A stretch of 64,000 bases of DNA from Siphonodentalium dalli (Eukaryota; Mollusca; Scaphopoda; Gadilida; Siphonodentaliidae), in assembly GCA_032622095.1 (NCBI GenBank), contig CP136067.1, positions 98,136,707 to 98,200,706 of the forward strand. Direction: 5' to 3'. The translations under genes were made by a program, and so were the position numbers. Under the pieces are notes generated by a model that saw only the letters and a program-made list of their open reading frames with translations, was not told where the DNA came from and searched no databases. Position 1 is the stretch's first letter. Each line of letters begins with the position of its first letter. Positions 12,179 to 23,060 of the stretch are shown one piece after another.

Positions 12179-12363
12179 CGAAAGATAAGAGAGATGTTTA
12201 GATCAAGGAATGTGTGAATTCGCATCTCAACCATCAACATATTATTACTATTATAATAAATTGTGTCGGTTGTTATCTTGCAATTGTAGTTGATCGCATG
12301 ATCTCTGTATGCCAACGCTGCAAATTAATGCAGAACATGGATATATACATATATATAATGGGG
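12179..12363. other. Intron start, no features
   Basis: Short A+T-rich spacer between exon 5 and the trinucleotide repeat. Confidence 0.35.
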
Positions 12364-12840
12364 TCACTTATATCATCATCGTTATCCTCATCACCATCAT
12401 CATCCTCATCATCGTCACCATCGTCATCATGAACACCATCATCATCGTCATCTTCATCATCATCTTCTTCTTCTTCTTCATCAGCATCATCGTCATCACC
12501 AACACCATCATCATCATCTTCATCATCATCAAAATCTTCATCATCATCATCATCAACACCATCGTCATCATTATAATCATCATCATCACCATAATCGTCA
12601 TCATCATCACCATAATCATCTTCTTCATCATCATCATCATCATCGTTATCATCGACACCATCGTCATAATCTTCAGCATCATCATCATAATCATCAGCAT
12701 CATCGTCGTCACCATTATCATCGTCATCTTCGTCGTCGTCGTCGTCATCATCAACACCATCATCATCATCGTCGTCGTCATCCGTATCATCACCATCGTC
12801 GACATTTTGTCGCCGTCTTTATCAATCTTCATCATCACCC
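12364..12840. repeat. Imperfect CAT/CGT trinucleotide microsatellite (about 480 bp)
   Basis: Runs of CATCAT interrupted by CGT, CTT and CAC, open in several frames as poly-Ile, poly-Met or poly-Ser; this is a repeat artefact, not a gene. It lies in the intron between exons 4 and 5 of the TPR gene. Confidence 0.95.
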
Positions 12841-12944
12841 ATCATCGGCATCATCGCCATATCACATAGAAACCACCGACACATGGAAAATAACTAAAAA
12901 ATGTGTCCATATACACGAATCAGGTTACCTTTCTTTTGCATTGA

Positions 12945-13437
12945 TTACAAGTCCACGATGGTCGGGAATCGAACCAGTTTCGGCATCGCCGGACGGCTTA
13001 TGTTGGTTGACAATGCACAATACACTTGAATTGAGCCACTGGAGTTCGCAGTGGAAGCTGAACTATCATTTGCTAATAAACCTTGCTCAATACCGAGTAG
13101 TGGCCTCCTATAATACGGACTATAATATGATACGTTCCTTCTCTCAATGACAACCAAATAATCCGATGGTAAATTCGGAACGGTCTGACTTCGTTTGGAA
13201 ATAGAAAATAGCTGTCTCACAACTATATTTGCGGCAGTCAGTGCACTACCGGGGCCCATGTGGGCCATATTCCGGAAAACATATGAAATGGTCGGTAGAA
13301 TATTGCCAGTCTCCCAACAATTGGCCCAAGGTATTCTTCCATCCAAAAAGCTAAGCATTTACGACAACGGTGTCTTGGTACGCAGAACAGAGGTGTTATC
13401 CTTAGGAGCTATCTTAAATCTCGGGAAAGCAGGAAAA
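12945..13437 (-). pseudogene. Coding-like block of unknown family with one in-frame stop
   Basis: Reads as protein on the minus strand from just after a good acceptor (CATTCTTTTTCAG) at 13438 down to a stop at 12945, interrupted by one TAA near 13358. Amino-acid use is protein-like, with segments such as IPWANCWETGNILPTISY, NMAHMGPGSALTAANIV and LVVIERRNVSYYSPYYRR. I do not recognise the family. Splicing it into the TPR transcript would break phase with exon 4, so it is not an exon of that gene. It could be a captured gene fragment, a transposon domain or an integrated viral relic; nothing seen decides this. Confidence 0.45.
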
Positions 13438-13576
13438 CTGAAAAAGAATGACAAAGTTATGAGTCTTACAATAGTAAACACATGCAGCTCCAAGCATTCA
13501 GCAAATTGTTTGGATAAATCCCGGAAATGATGAAACAGTCAAAATGGCTATCCGTAAAAATCGTCCATGCACTTAC

Positions 13577-13874
13577 TAAGTTTGCTTCCTAATGACTCGA
13601 GGTATTTTTTGTCGCTGTACAATTCCCCCAGAACCGCCTTAACCCCCTTCTCATCCAGGAGTTTCCCTTCACTGTACGCCGAGTTCAATGACAGCAGTGA
13701 GTTCGTATTCACCGGTTTCCCACCATGCTGGACCATTGGCGGTCTCTTCCGGTGGATTCTAGCTAACTGTCCCTGTCGTCTGGTAGCTTGTGTGACGTCA
13801 GGTGGGACATCCCTGATATCTGGTGGTGGCGGTTGTGGTGGAGGATCGGAAACTCTCGATGGCTTTCGAACCGG
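13577..13874 (-). CDS. TPR gene, exon 4
   Basis: 298 bases: 99 complete codons plus one base. Acceptor CCTTGCAG, strong donor CTTA|GTAAGT. It starts PVRKPSRVSD, continues through a proline-rich linker, and ends with VKAVLGELYSDKKYLESL. That last motif matches the conserved 'LLGELYxDKxYLExL' of TTC25/ODAD4 after its N-terminal TPRs. Phase 0 at the acceptor requires the previous exon to end at a codon boundary. A TTAA-MITE begins 28 bp upstream of the acceptor, so most of the branch-point region is MITE-derived. Confidence 0.8.
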
Positions 13875-13906
13875 CTGCAAGGTTTCACCAAACAATTTAA
13901 TGTTAA

Positions 13907-14420
13907 CCCTTTCATGACGGGAGCTTACAGAATTTTTGCAAAAAACTTTGAGCCAATGCATTCTCTTATATATGCGAATCGACCATATGTCGCCTCGCAT
14001 ATATAGGAGAATGCATTGGCCTAACAAATTTTATATTATTTTTTATAATTGTTAACAAAATGTAAACAAAAATGATAAAAATGATAAAAAAAATTGGTGA
14101 ATAATTCTAAAAATTTAAAAACTGTTAAAGAATGTAAGGAAAATGATAAAAATTGGTAAAGAATGTATGATAAAAATGATAAAATGTTTAAAGAATGTAT
14201 GAAAAAATGATAAATCTGTTAAAGAATATAAGAAAAAAAGATAAAAACTGTTAATAAATGTAAGAATACATTATTTTAAAAAAAATGATAAAAATTGTTA
14301 AAATAATGTAAGAAAGTTATAAAAAATGATATAAATTATTAAAGAATGTAAGAAAAATTTATAATAAATGATAAACAATTGTTAAGACAATGCATTCTCG
14401 CAGATCCCATCACCAAAGGG
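13907..14420. mobile_element. TTAA-flanked MITE, family M1, complete copy
   Basis: TTAA at 13903-13906 and 14421-14424. The left end CCCTTTCATGACGGGAGCTT matches the copy at 11522. The internal array uses the same A+T-rich unit in the opposite orientation (GTTAAAGAATGTAAGAAAAA). The right end is degraded (CACCAAAGGG). Confidence 0.8.
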
Positions 14421-14424
14421 TTAA

Positions 14425-15044
14425 GAATACACAAAATTATCTGCACAAAATGAGGTCTCTAAGTATATACATGAGCCTTTTTCCATTGGATTTCAGTCAC
14501 TCAAGTCCACATATAAGTTGTTGAATTGGCGTTAAAATGTTGGAATTTCTGCGGAATGTATCCCCAATGAATAGCTCAAATAGCGCAAATCCAAAGTACT
14601 AAACCTCACACCAAGAAATTGCATGAAACCCACCACATTGGCAGATTAGATATCTCTCTAACTCAAACGCTCCACCAAAGTGAATATGACCTCAACTTGA
14701 GAAAATATACACGGGCCATACTTGTTGAAAATTGTGAACATTTCAGTCAAAATAACATCGTCAAACTGTATGCAATCTAGAACACTAGAAATGTGTTGGG
14801 ATCAGATTCAGCAGAACGTGGTTTTGTCATGTTAGTTACCAAACAAATTCCAGCAATATGTTTGCACTTTCTTTGCCTGACATGAGTGGTGACTCAAACA
14901 ATTTTAGTATGCATGCAATATAGCCAGCCTGACGATCCCATTTAAAAAAAATATATATACAGTCCCAACTAAGCACCAAAATAATTACAAAACGTTCATA
15001 AGCCTGTAACTGAGTCCATGCATGGTCGCCATTCAGCTATAAAT
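14425..15044. other. Intron without recognised features
   Basis: No open frame or repeat recognised. Confidence 0.35.
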
Positions 15045-15838
15045 CTCCCGTTAGGTGCCCCAAACTTACCAATCGTCTGCGTACAAACATAGTCAGATCT
15101 CCCGTTAAGTGCCCCCCCCCCCCTCAAAAAAACTTACCAATCGTCTGCGTACAAACATAGTCAGATCTCCCGTTAAGTGCCCCCCCCCCCCCCAAAAAAA
15201 CTTACCAATCGTCTGCGTACAAACATAGTCAGATCTCCCGTTAGGTGCCCAAAACTTACAAATTGTCTGCATACAAACATAGTCAGATCTCCCGTTAAGT
15301 GCCCCCCCCCCCCCAAAAAAAACTTACCAATCGTCTGCGTAGAAACATAGTCAGATCTCCCGTTAGGTGCCCAAAACTTACCAATCGTCTGCGTACAAAC
15401 ATAGTCAGATCTCCCGTTAAGTGCCCCCCCCAACTTACCAATCGTCTGCATACAAAAATAGTCAGATCTCCCGTTAAGTGCCCCCCCCCCCCAACTTACC
15501 AATCGTCTGCGTACAAACATAGTCAGATCTCCCGTTAAGTGCCCCCCCCCAACTTACCAATCGTCTGCATACAAACATAGTCAGATCTCCCGTTAGGTGC
15601 CTCTAACTTACCAATCGTCTGTGTACAAACATAGTCAGATCTCCCGTTAGGTTCCCAAAACTTACCAGTCTTATGGGTACAAATATAGTCATATCTCCCG
15701 TTAGGTACCCAAATTGTACCAATCGTCTGGGTACAAAACTTACCAGTCGCATGCGTACAAAATAGTCGGATCTCCCGTTAGGTGCTTCCAAACTTACCAG
15801 TCGTCTGGGTACAAACATAGTCAAATCTCCCGCCGGAT
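15045..15838. repeat. Minisatellite with poly-C runs, about 60 bp x 13
   Basis: Each unit holds AACTTACCAATCGTCTGCGT, ACAAACATAGTCAGATCTCC and CGTTAAGTGC followed by 0-14 C. Unit length varies mainly with the C run. On the minus strand, the strand of the host gene, nearly every unit carries TTG|GTAAGT, a close 5' splice-site consensus, plus an upstream CGCAG and a downstream G run. Confidence 0.95.
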
Positions 15839-16099
15839 ACATAGACTTCATTCCCCGGCCTGAAATCGTGAGACATAAAACTTATGAAAACTGGATCAAG
15901 CTCTATTCGTCCGTGCTAGTTGCGTAATCGATACCCCTGTGCCCACCCCAACCCACACACAAGGGATTTTGATTTAACCACTCTCAACATTCAAGTAATG
16001 CTAACAAAAGTAACATATATATATACACTATACGACGACATGCTTCCACGTGACTATAGTTTGGTAGCTTGATATGCAGTGTGGAAAAAAAAAGATATA
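15839..16099. other. Intron spacer
   Basis: No recognised content. Confidence 0.35.
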
Positions 16100-16656
16100 T
16101 CTCATATATATTTTGAAGACCTCTGTCTGTCTGTATGTTTGTCTGTCTGTTTGTTTGTCATTAATACAAATCTACGATTCTCGACCGATCGGGACGAAAC
16201 TTGGTACGTGTGTGTAGTTTGACCAGGCGGTGGACGTTGTCGTATTGGCGAGCCGTGCGGCGCCCGCTTCGCGCATGCGCAGACGAGATCTCGGAAACGG
16301 GTGGAGCTATCGACTTGAAATTTGGTATGTGAATGTATCTTGCCCCGGATACGAATTTTATCTGGTCGCCGAGCCCGTGCGACGCCAGCTTCGCGCATGC
16401 GCAGACGAGATCTCGGAAACGGGTGGAGCTATCGACTTGAAATTTGGTATGTTAATGTATCTTGCCCCGGATACGAATTTTATCGGGTCGCCGAGCCCGT
16501 GCGATGCCAGCTTCGCGCATGCGCAGAACAGATCTCGGAAACGGGTGGAGCTATCGACTTGAAATTTGGTTTTTGAATAGCCCGGACAACGGGTGGAGCT
16601 ATCGACTTGAAATTTGGTTTTTGAATAGCCCGGACAACGTCGGGCTCATCGGCTAG
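16100..16656 (+). mobile_element. Non-autonomous Helitron-like element 1
   Basis: Starts TCTCATATATATTTTG followed by (CTGT)n. It carries about three 115-bp units (CTTCGCGCATGCGCAGA, ACGGGTGGAGCTATCGACTT) and ends with the hairpin GCCCG...CGGGC, seven bases, then CTAG. 5'-TC, a 3' hairpin and CTRR are the structural hallmarks of Helitrons. Flanking A (16099) agrees with A|T insertion, with element 2 abutting the 3' end. Confidence 0.7.
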
Positions 16657-16679
16657 TCTATTATATATTTTGGAAGATC

Positions 16680-16724
<45 letters not shown>

Positions 16725-17495
16725 GTGTGTGCGGGTGTGTGTGTGGTGTGTGTGTTCGCGATGAACTCGAAAACGGCCCAGCCGATTTCGATGACACTTG
16801 GTATGTGGGGGTATTTTCGGCCAGGGGGTGGCATGGGCCTATTAATTTTCAGATCCGAGGTCAACTTTTCACGTGCCGAGGTCAAATCTGTTTTTACGCT
16901 GTGTTACGGGACTTTCATTTGAGTTCGGTGCTTACAAATCGATTCGAAACAGCGCGAATAATAAAATGCCAGTCACAATAATGACACTGTGCGAATCTTT
17001 CGTGTTTCCTCTTTCCAACGATATATAATTCGTATGTATCCGTTTTAGTTATCTGCCTCAATTATCAAGAATAAGTGGTACTATCTCCCATCAGGATAAA
17101 AACAATGCGTAACTTCTATGACGTCGTTAGAGGTCATAACGTTAGATCACGTTAACGCTTAACCGGCCGATGGATTTGACTGTTTCAGACGTCTTGGCGA
17201 TATCTCGGGCACCGATGGTAATTTATCTTTACGTTGAAACTTGATAATTAATGAGCGTGTGTATATGAGGCGCGTTTATATACTTGAGTGGAAATCAAAT
17301 CGGGTTAAACTGGCGGATTTTTACGGACGAAATTTCATGCATAGGGTATCTCGGTATCCGCTGGGCCGATTTCCCGGTATCCGCTGGGCCGATTTCCACC
17401 ATTTTTCGGGTGTTGGTGTTGGACCCCACCTGGCCTTGACATTCAAAATGGTCAATTCAAGGTCAAAGCCCGGACGAAGTCGGGTCACCTTCTAG
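16657..17495 (+). mobile_element. Non-autonomous Helitron-like element 2
   Basis: Begins directly after the CTAG of element 1 with TCTATTATATATTTTGG, nearly the same 5' end, then a (GT)n run at 16684-16722. It ends with hairpin CCCG...CGGG, seven bases, CTAG, followed by T. A repeated 'CGGTATCCGCTGGGCCGATTT' lies near 17350. No Rep/helicase coding sequence, so it needs an autonomous partner. Confidence 0.7.
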
Positions 17496-18539
17496 TATAT
17501 ATATATATATGTAGTGTATATATATATACATTACTAGTATAATGTATGTGGTGTATAGATATACTAGTATATGTATGTATATGGTATATATCGGACGTTA
17601 TGTATATAGATGCTGAACCACCTACTTTTTTCGATCGCTGGATTCCGTCTTTTTCGTACGCGGGATTCAAACTGAATAACTTGATCCCGTTAACAGCGAA
17701 ATTCAACAATTCAGTGGTATTAGTTCATATTCATCGTAATCTTTCCAAATCGGGTAAATACATGACATGATCTTTCGTGCATATATATATACAGTGACTC
17801 CAAGCTATTGAAAAGGCAAGATGTGCCGAAACCGGTATAGCTGTTTGTACACACATGTAATAAATATTCAACAATGAACGGATACCTTTCTTAATTTTCA
17901 AACTATTGCATTCTTCACGTCAGCAGTCACCTACCTCAGAGGAGAGTTTCTTCATTATTTTATAAATATATATATATATATATATTATATATATAGTGAG
18001 TATACACACTAATTGATTAAATTATTACGACACATTGTAAATATGTCTCCACCATGCATGAGAGAGAAAGCATACAAATATGACAAATGATATTGACAAA
18101 TATGCGATATCATATACCACTAAATACACACGTTGACAATGAGACTTTCTTCATCTGTAGCAAAGAAAGTGTCCGCTACATATACATTAACCAATAAGGC
18201 CTCGTATACCTTGATGAGTTAACCGCGCCACTGCTTCGTCATTCTGTTAAGTTTAACGGTGTTTGCTAAAATTGTCCCAACACAATATGTGCCTTTAAAT
18301 ATTTTCGAATTAATTGTCACAGGTAAGAAAGTAGGCCAGGGCATGGTAGAGTTCCGCTCCTCCATGTCCTTGATTGAGATCATGAATGCGCGCGTGAATT
18401 TTGTCATTTTTTCCTTTGTTATTCTTTGTTCTCAATAAAAAAAAAAATTTAAAAAAAACTCCGTCATAAAATCATGACAACTGAAGTTTTGTCATAACTA
18501 TGGCTATCGCAAGGGGGCTGGAAATTGATCTATCCTATA
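17496..18539. other. Intron with TA microsatellites
   Basis: TA-rich runs at 17496-17600 and 17965-17998. Near 17828 a GCCGAAACCGGTATAGC block precedes AATAAATATTC; it resembles the 3' end of a retroelement, but I cannot assign it. Poly-A stretches lie near 18436-18460. No gene. Confidence 0.4.
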
Positions 18540-19250
18540 TACATGTATTACATAAAAACAAGGGTTGTGCTTCAAATATGGCTCTGCTCGAGTTTATGTT
18601 TTGACCATAAGTGTGCAATTGTCTGACCGAGAATCACTAAAAATGGACGACGATCTAAATAACCATAACTCATTATTAAGGGCCATAACTCAAGTAAAAA
18701 AATGGCTGGTGGCGGCCATATTTTTCATCGAAAATTGTTCCAATACGACAGCTCCCATCTCCAGGTGATTCTAAACAAGTCTGTGAAGTTTCAAAACAAT
18801 AAATGCTGGTTACATGGTGTGCTGATGGATTCACATTTTAAATCCAAGATGGCTGCTGACGCTATGTTTTTAAAGAATTTTAAGAAAAAAAGGAGGCTCC
18901 CATCCAGCGGTCACCCCAATTTTCCATATGAAGTTTTGTGACGATTGGATGAGAAATGTGACCTGTAATGTGTGCTAAAGGATTTAGTCATATACAAAGA
19001 GTAAATTCCAAGATGGCCGCTGGCAGCCATGTTTTTTAACCGAATTCGGAAGAATGGTAAGAATCCATCTAGAGGTCACCCCGAGGATCAATATGGAATT
19101 TGGTGGTGATCGGGTGGGGGATGTGTACTGCAGGTTGTGCTAAAGGATTTAGATCCAAGATGGCTGCCGGCGGCCATGTTTTTCATCGAAAATCGTTCAA
19201 ATTTGACCGCTCCCATCTAGATGTTATTCAAGACTCATGTACCGAATATC
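18540..19250. repeat. Diverged direct repeats with AAGATGGC...GCCATGTTTTT core
   Basis: Three or four units of about 200-240 bp, each with a near-palindromic 'CAAGATGGC(T/C)GC...GGC.GCCATGTTTTT', an 'ATCGAAAATTGTTC' segment, 'CTCCCATCTAG' and 'GTGTGCTAAAGGATTTAG'. No coding potential. Confidence 0.65.
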
Positions 19251-19453
19251 TAATAAATCGGTCAAAATATGTGTGCGCGCGTCTGGACATTTTGTCGCTT
19301 TCATCTCTTTCGGTGGTTTCCTCGTTTGGTGGGTTCCATTTCACCCGCCCTATTATATGTTGGCCCTAACATACAGTATTCCATACTTCCTCGTGCACTC
19401 CACGAAGTGCATCCAATCATTCAGTTATACCTAGATTATCACTCACGTTTTAC

Positions 19454-19600
19454 TTCGTTATTCATTGCATCCTGAGTTTTCTCTATACCTTCCACGAACT
19501 GCACCCAATCAGGTCGGAGTTTTATTCCCTTGTGGAAGAAGATGAGCGCCATGTCATATTTCCCTTGTGCATAGAGAATCTCAGCCTTCTGGAGTAAAGC
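19454..19600 (-). CDS. TPR gene, exon 3 (TPR repeat)
   Basis: 147 bases, 49 codons, after acceptor CATTTTAG. The sequence reads ALLQKAEILYAQGKYDMAL then FFHKGIKLRP, a textbook TPR, and closely parallels the third N-terminal TPR of TTC25. The donor is uncertain. GAA|GTAAAA at 19453 keeps phase 0 with exon 4. The better-looking AAAC|GTGAGT at 19446 would break phase unless a small exon was missed. Confidence 0.85.
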
Positions 19601-19746
19601 CTAAAATGAGAACACTTGTCATGGACTGATCTATAGAGTGGGAGTAAAGCCTAAAATTAGAACACTTGTCATGGACCGATCTATATGGTGTGCTTACTCT
19701 GTAAAAAAAACAGTTTGCGATTTATGTTGTTGCCTACTTTATTTAT

Positions 19747-19972
19747 CCCTTTCATGACTGGAGCTTCTTGAAATTTTACGAAAACCCTGTGCCATAGGGC
19801 GCCTCACATATATATAAGAGAATGCATTGGCCTAACAATAGTTACCTTGATCTTGTAAGCCAGTTCAATCTCTTACACGTGCGATGCTACTTATGAGAGA
19901 CTCGCATATATAAGAGAATGAAATGGCACATTGTGTTTAATGCTGCACAACTCAGCTCCCTTCATGAAAGGG
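19747..19972. mobile_element. TTAA-type MITE, family M1, short diverged copy
   Basis: Left end CCCTTTCATGACTGGAGCTT after TTAT (a mutated TTAA). The right end is CTTCATGAAAGGG followed by TTAA at 19973-19976. It lacks the internal array of the longer copies. Confidence 0.75.
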
Positions 19973-20116
19973 TTAAATTTTAAAATTTCACATTGAAACT
20001 ATTGTTCTTAAGCTTAAGTCAATTACATTTGATTGTGATATGCAATTATTCTTAAGCGTAATTAACTACTAAATGTGCCTTTGGTCTCCCGATAGAATTG
20101 ACCTATTTTCCCTGAC

Positions 20117-20248
20117 CTTGGGGTAGAGTGCATCCACGTTGAATACGGCTTCGACCTCCACCATAGCTTTCTTCAGTTTCCCCAACATGAGAAAACATCT
20201 TGATCTCTCTATTCGCATGTCCTTATCGAAAGGGACTAGCTCTATCGC
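20117..20248 (-). CDS. TPR gene, exon 2 (TPR repeat)
   Basis: 132 bases, exactly 44 codons, phase 0 on both sides. Acceptor TTATTTTTCAG, donor CCAAG|GTCAGG. It reads AIELVPFDKDMRIERSRCFL then MLGKLKKAMVEVEAV, the second half of one TPR and most of the next. Exon 1 supplies the missing first helix and exon 3 continues directly, so three tandem TPRs are split over exons 1-3. Confidence 0.85.
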
Positions 20249-21395
20249 CTGAAAAATAAGGTCACATCGAGATAAATAGTTGACAATTGAGTGGCCTTAT
20301 GAAAAAAAAAATACCACGGTATATCCTGGTACTTTACCACGGTAACATTGAACCATGGTAAATATACCATCTTCATGATATACCAAATAAAATTAAAATG
20401 TTAATTTTTTATAATTTATAATTTATAATGTTTATGTCATACCGAGAAAAATAATAATATTATTATTATAAAATCCATTTCAAATGCATTCCACAATCAA
20501 TTAGCTCCAATGCGCGTACAAAATAGGAACATTCTACACAAAAACATATAAAATACAACAATTAAAGTATAAACGATTGTCACCACACTACATAAAGCTA
20601 GCCATATCTGAAACATAATTTGAAGAGATGAGTCGTCACAGCCGTATGGAAGTCCTTGGCGTCGTCCAATCAACGAATAACAGATGGCAAGCAGTTCCAC
20701 ACAGTCATGCGGGTTTCCTGAAGAACCTACGACCATATTTAACATTGGTCTAGGTAAAATCCTTCAAGTAAAATCCACGCACTGACAGCGGATCGAGTGA
20801 AACGACCGGTAAAATATCCCTGATAAACAGCAGTACTATTTTAGTATTAATTACCCGCAAAGTACGTGGTATAGAACAACGGCACCTCCGATTATCATAT
20901 ACACAAAATTACCTCACCACGAGTATATATGTGTGGAATTCAAATTTCTCCATGTTTGTCTTTTTGTTTTTTTAAACATATTCTACTGTAATACATATAC
21001 ATATTACATATTGTAATATAATATTACAAGAGGGATCGGGCAACAGTTTCTTACGTCAGCCCCTCTCCAATTAACAATTTAACAAATACAATGTTGATAA
21101 CGAACATAACTTATATACAGGATGATATGTTGATATGTAGTGTGTTTGCGGTTGCTGCCAGTGAGTCCCACTAAAACCCGACCGTACCCGGTCCCGATGG
21201 GTCCGGTCGAGATGGTTCGGGAACTTTCGTGCAGAATAGACCTGTATGTACCAAATTTCCAATCCCCAAGTCGATATATCAAGCGTAAACGGAACTGTTA
21301 AACCCTAACTTGCGGTCGGTACGCAAAATAAAAAAGGCACCGACCACACCTCTCCTAGCTGTCTCATAACGGAAAGGGACATCATATTATGCAGC
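20249..21395. other. Intron 1, distal part
   Basis: Low-complexity TACC(A/C)CGGTA-type stretch at 20310-20390 and TA-rich tracts near 20400-20470. No gene recognised. Confidence 0.35.
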
Positions 21396-21401
21396 GAATA
21401 C

Positions 21402-21800
21402 TATGGAATCCTATTACGGCCACTTGCTAATGGCGCTTTCGGCGCTTTCGGCGCGATGCGCCGAAAGCGACAAAAAGTGCGCCATTAGTAACGCGCCGAA
21501 AGCGCCGAAAGCGCCGAAAGCGACAAAAAGTGCGCCGTAACGGCGCACTATTTGTCGCTTTCGGCGCTTTCGGCGCGGTGCGCCGAAAGCGACAAAATGT
21601 GCGCCATTAGCGTTATTTCGGCGCGCGCCGAAAGCGCCGAAAGCGCCGAAAGCGCCGAAAGCGACAAAATATGCGCCGTTACGGCGCACTTTTTGTCGCT
21701 TTCGGCGCTTTCGGCGCACCGCGCCGAAAGCGACAAAATATGCGCCGTTAGTAACGCGCCGAAAGCGCCGAAAGCGACAAAAAGTGCAGCGTTTCCGGCA
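21402..21800 (+). repeat. Left arm of foldback element: CGGCGCTTT / AAAGCGCCG array
   Basis: Alternating TTTCGGCG and CGCCGAAAG runs, separated by GACAAAAAGTGCGCC or GGCGCACTTTTTGTC. Each arm can therefore fold on itself as well as with its partner. GC content is far above the surroundings. Open frames here encode only repeats. Confidence 0.95.
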
Positions 21801-22149
21801 TGCGTAACGAGGTGTAACTTCTGTATGCCATTAAAATGGAGGCGTTTATTGTTGACAATTTTTTTCTAAATTTTACACACCGTGAAATTATCTATAAGTT
21901 TTATCAGAAATATGGAATTACAATTAGGTGAGTGAACTTCAAAAGCCACAGCTCCTGAACCCCCCCCCCCCCATTCGCATGGATGCAGGGATGTGGTAAC
22001 GGAGAGTCCAACATGTTCTCTGCCTTGTTTGTTCAATGTTATAAAGTTCCATGTTAGAACATAAAAAAAGTTCCCATGTTTTGCACTGATGGAATAATAT
22101 CTCTACAAGCACTATGCAGAGTAAAGTTTCATGGCACAATCTGGGGGGA

Positions 22150-23060
22150 GGGGTTCTTCTGACTTCAATTTCAACTACATGTTTGGGGGGGGGTGTCCAC
22201 CTTGGGAAATTCCAACTGCATCCCCCCTTTAGTCAGAATCAGACCAACACAAGTTTTTGAATAATTCCATTTGCACCCCCCCCCCCCCCCCTTGAACCTC
22301 AGTCAGGCCTAATTTCTAATATATTCATAAGCCATGGTTTTATATTTCTATATTACTGGTATGAGAACATTGACAGATATTTTAACCTGAACATTTATTA
22401 GTTATTTGAAAATTTCAAACCTCATACTCCCCTCAGGTTGGAAAATTCTTCAAGTGATGACCATTTCTGTCCACAAATTTGACCAAATGTAGTAAAATAT
22501 TGTTTTGCTAAACTAATTAGCAGTTTTGTATTGGCCATGTGGATGTGGGGCAATGACACACCGGGCCGACCATGGTTCGATCCGGTGTGCGAAAATTTAG
22601 AAATCTTAACAAGAAAATTTTGAAATCGTAACATCTACACTAGCCTCAAGCCTTCCTACCGTTGTAAATTTAAACCCTACACCCCCCACTTAGGTTGGAA
22701 AATTTTCAACTGATGACAATTCCAATGACAATGTTGACCAAATGTATGACAATATTGTTTTCTTAAATTAACTAGAAGTTTTTGACTGGCCACGGGGGAG
22801 GGACCAGGACACAAGCTTTCCAAGTGTTGGAAATTTCCAATCTGTTACCCCCCCTAAGGTTGGAAAATTTCCAACTGATGACCATTTCTGTCCAAAGTTT
22901 TTACCAAACATAGGAACATTTCCCCCCCCCCCCCCAATAAATTGTTTTATAATCAAACTACAAGAACATATTTCACCTATTGTTGGTGTGAAATTTCCAA
23001 CTAATGTTTTGGCAAGTATGAAATTTCCAACTGTTATACTTTTGACCAAAGTTGGGGGGC
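22150..23060. repeat. AAATTTCCAAC repeat cluster with poly-C tracts
   Basis: At least eight copies of GTTGGAAAATTTCCAACT or parts of it, with C runs at about 22258-22288 and 22921-22935. Two diverged direct copies of 'TGGAAAATT.TTCAA.TGATGACC' lie about 260 bp apart. Near 22570 'ATGGTTCGATCCGG' resembles a tRNA B box. A related block is at 39650-39910. Confidence 0.6.

Noticed and set aside
12368-12838. Long poly-Met, poly-Ile or poly-Ser open frames
   Set aside because: They are translations of the CAT trinucleotide microsatellite and show no other sequence.
15173-15520. 115-codon minus-strand frame with repeated GRSDYV and TIGKF
   Set aside because: Entirely minisatellite; unit length varies with the C run, so the frame is not maintained.
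17800-17870. Hammerhead ribozyme or Penelope-type end
   Set aside because: GCCGAAACCGG is present, but the required CUGANGA core is not.
21414-21869. Open frames rich in Ala, Glu and Ser in the GC-rich arms
   Set aside because: They follow the CGGCGCTTT repeats in every frame and both strands, as expected from repeats without stops.
22530-22640. tRNA gene or SINE based on GGTTCGATCC
   Set aside because: A B-box-like word is present, but no A box or cloverleaf could be placed at proper spacing.
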